From positions 4,402,001 through 4,466,000 of the forward strand of contig NZ_CP090366.1 of assembly GCF_021432085.1 (NCBI RefSeq): a stretch of 64,000 bases of DNA, written 5' to 3'. Both the position numbers and the translations under genes were made by a program. The stretch is from Stutzerimonas kunmingensis (GTDB lineage: Bacteria > Pseudomonadota > Gammaproteobacteria > Pseudomonadales > Pseudomonadaceae). Shown here one piece after another: positions 63,297 through 64,000 of this stretch (its first letter is position 1; every line of letters starts with the position of its first letter). Under the pieces are notes generated by a model. It saw nothing but the letters and a program-made list of their open reading frames with translations, ran no database searches and was not told where the DNA came from.

Positions 63297-64000
63297 TCAG
63301 TCGTCGTGCGTCTTGACCTTCTGCGGCGACAGGCGAAGGCTGCGCAGGCTGCGCTTCACGCTCTTGAGGTGATTGACCAGACTCGGTCCACGGGCCATGG
63401 CAACACCCATCGCCAACACGTCGATCACTACCAGATGAGCGATACGCGAGGTCAGCGGGGTGTAGATCTCGGTGTCTTCCTGTACGTCGATTGCCAGGTT
63501 GATGGTGGCCAGCTCGGCCAGCGGCGTCTGGCTCGGGCACAGGGTGATGAGCGTCGCGCCGGATTCACGCACCACGTTGGCGGTGATCAGCAGATCCTTG
63601 GAGCGCCCGGACTGCGAGATGCAGATCGCCACGTCGGTGGGCTTGAGCGTCACCGCCGACATGGCCTGCATGTGCGGATCGGAATAGGCGGCAGCTGACA
63701 GCAGCAGACGGAAGAATTTGTGCTGGGCGTCGGTGGCCACCGCGCCGGATGCGCCGAAACCGTAGAACTCCACGCGCTCGGCCTTGGCCATGGCAGCGAT
63801 GGCGCGCTGCAGCGCTTCGGGGTCGAGCCGCTCGCGCACTTCCATCAGCGTGTGCAGCGTGGTGTCGAAGATCTTCAAGGCGAAGTCGGCCACCGAATCG
63901 TTCTCGCTGATGGCGAACTGACCGAAGCTGGCGCCAGCCGCCAGGCTCTGCGCCAGTTTGAGCTTGAGATCCTGAAAGCCCAGGCAACCGATGGCGCGGC
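63297..64000 (-). CDS. hexR: HexR-type regulator (N-terminus cut by window)
   Basis: About 234 residues are present, reading in from the right edge as RAIGCLGFQDLKLKLAQSLA, so the first part with most of the RpiR-type helix-turn-helix is missing. The SIS domain is complete: VEFYGFGASGAVATDAQHKF, AICISQSGRSKDLLITANVV, TLCPSQTPLAELATINLAID, and a basic end (VKRSLRSLRLSPQKVKTHDD). HexR represses central carbon genes (zwf, edd, gap) and releases DNA on binding KDPG. It converges with the PA3496-family gene. Confidence 0.9.
   Translation of the reverse strand, partial: RAIGCLGFQDLKLKLAQSLAAGASFGQFAISENDSVADFALKIFDTTLHTLMEVRERLDPEALQRAIAAMAKAERVEFYGFGASGAVATDAQHKFFRLLLSAAAYSDPHMQAMSAVTLKPTDVAICISQSGRSKDLLITANVVRESGATLITLCPSQTPLAELATINLAIDVQEDTEIYTPLTSRIAHLVVIDVLAMGVAMARGPSLVNHLKSVKRSLRSLRLSPQKVKTHDD

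Overview
The window reads as a piece of a GC-rich gammaproteobacterial chromosome of the Pseudomonas / Stutzerimonas type. Signs of this are the lsfA, oscA and sbp-cysTWA sulfur genes together, a two-subunit pyruvate carboxylase next to a LysR regulator, a PA3496-family small protein, hexR at the right edge, and several MocR-type regulators. Genus is an inference from gene content and order.

Positions 1-14513 are the right arm of a contractile-tailed (myovirus-like) prophage. All structural genes are on the + strand and tightly packed: a tail protein cut by the window edge, a DksA-like zinc finger, an M15 endolysin, a tail assembly chaperone pair with an apparent programmed -1 frameshift, the tape measure, baseplate genes (DUF2590, gpJ, gpI), a polyglycine tail fibre, and the hub and spike genes. 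Two extra cargo units interrupt it. One is an antisense DUF4160 / DUF2442-HTH pair with its own promoter, operator and terminator (2241-3011). The other is a Panacea-domain gene followed by a small membrane protein (12582-13556), which resembles a PanAT toxin-antitoxin unit. The prophage ends at 14467-14513 in the 3' end of a tRNA-Thr(TGT), followed by that tRNA's own terminator. This is the attR; the intact tRNA and the integrase should lie left of the window.

Positions 14.6-17.5 kb hold a deletion scar joining an MFS transporter to a LysR regulator, both without their N-termini, and three small housekeeping or unknown genes. Positions 17.7-25.6 kb hold two vitamin-B6/aminotransferase clusters, each headed by its own MocR-family regulator, with the two regulator genes tail to tail. 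One cluster is pdxY, an 86-aa unknown and a class III aminotransferase. The other is a glutamine amidotransferase, a MOSC protein and an AlaC-type aminotransferase.

Positions 26.1-32.1 kb form a sulfur-starvation locus: lsfA and an alpha/beta hydrolase diverge from oscA-sbp-cysT-cysW-cysA across an AT-rich control region with large inverted repeats. Then follow ldhA, a uracil-DNA glycosylase homologue, a DUF3299 protein, a GlsB/YeaQ membrane protein, purEK and an orphan sensor kinase. Two copies of a dispersed inverted-repeat element flank this stretch (33209-33323 and 39349-39510).

Positions 39.5-45.3 kb carry a LysR regulator, an unusual stand-alone adenylation-carrier-thioesterase protein with a cysteine nucleophile, and the 3-dehydroshikimate dehydratase quiC, all on the - strand. 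Positions 45.5-54.5 kb concern amino acid use: aspA, a dicarboxylate/amino acid symporter, a MocR regulator with paiB and GNAT genes, an XRE regulator, an alanine/glycine symporter and an asparaginase. Positions 55.4-61.8 kb group a carbonic anhydrase, a glutaminase, a PII-like protein, an SbtA bicarbonate permease and both pyruvate carboxylase subunits, suggesting a bicarbonate-supply and anaplerosis block. A LysR regulator, a small PA3496-family gene and a truncated hexR finish the window.
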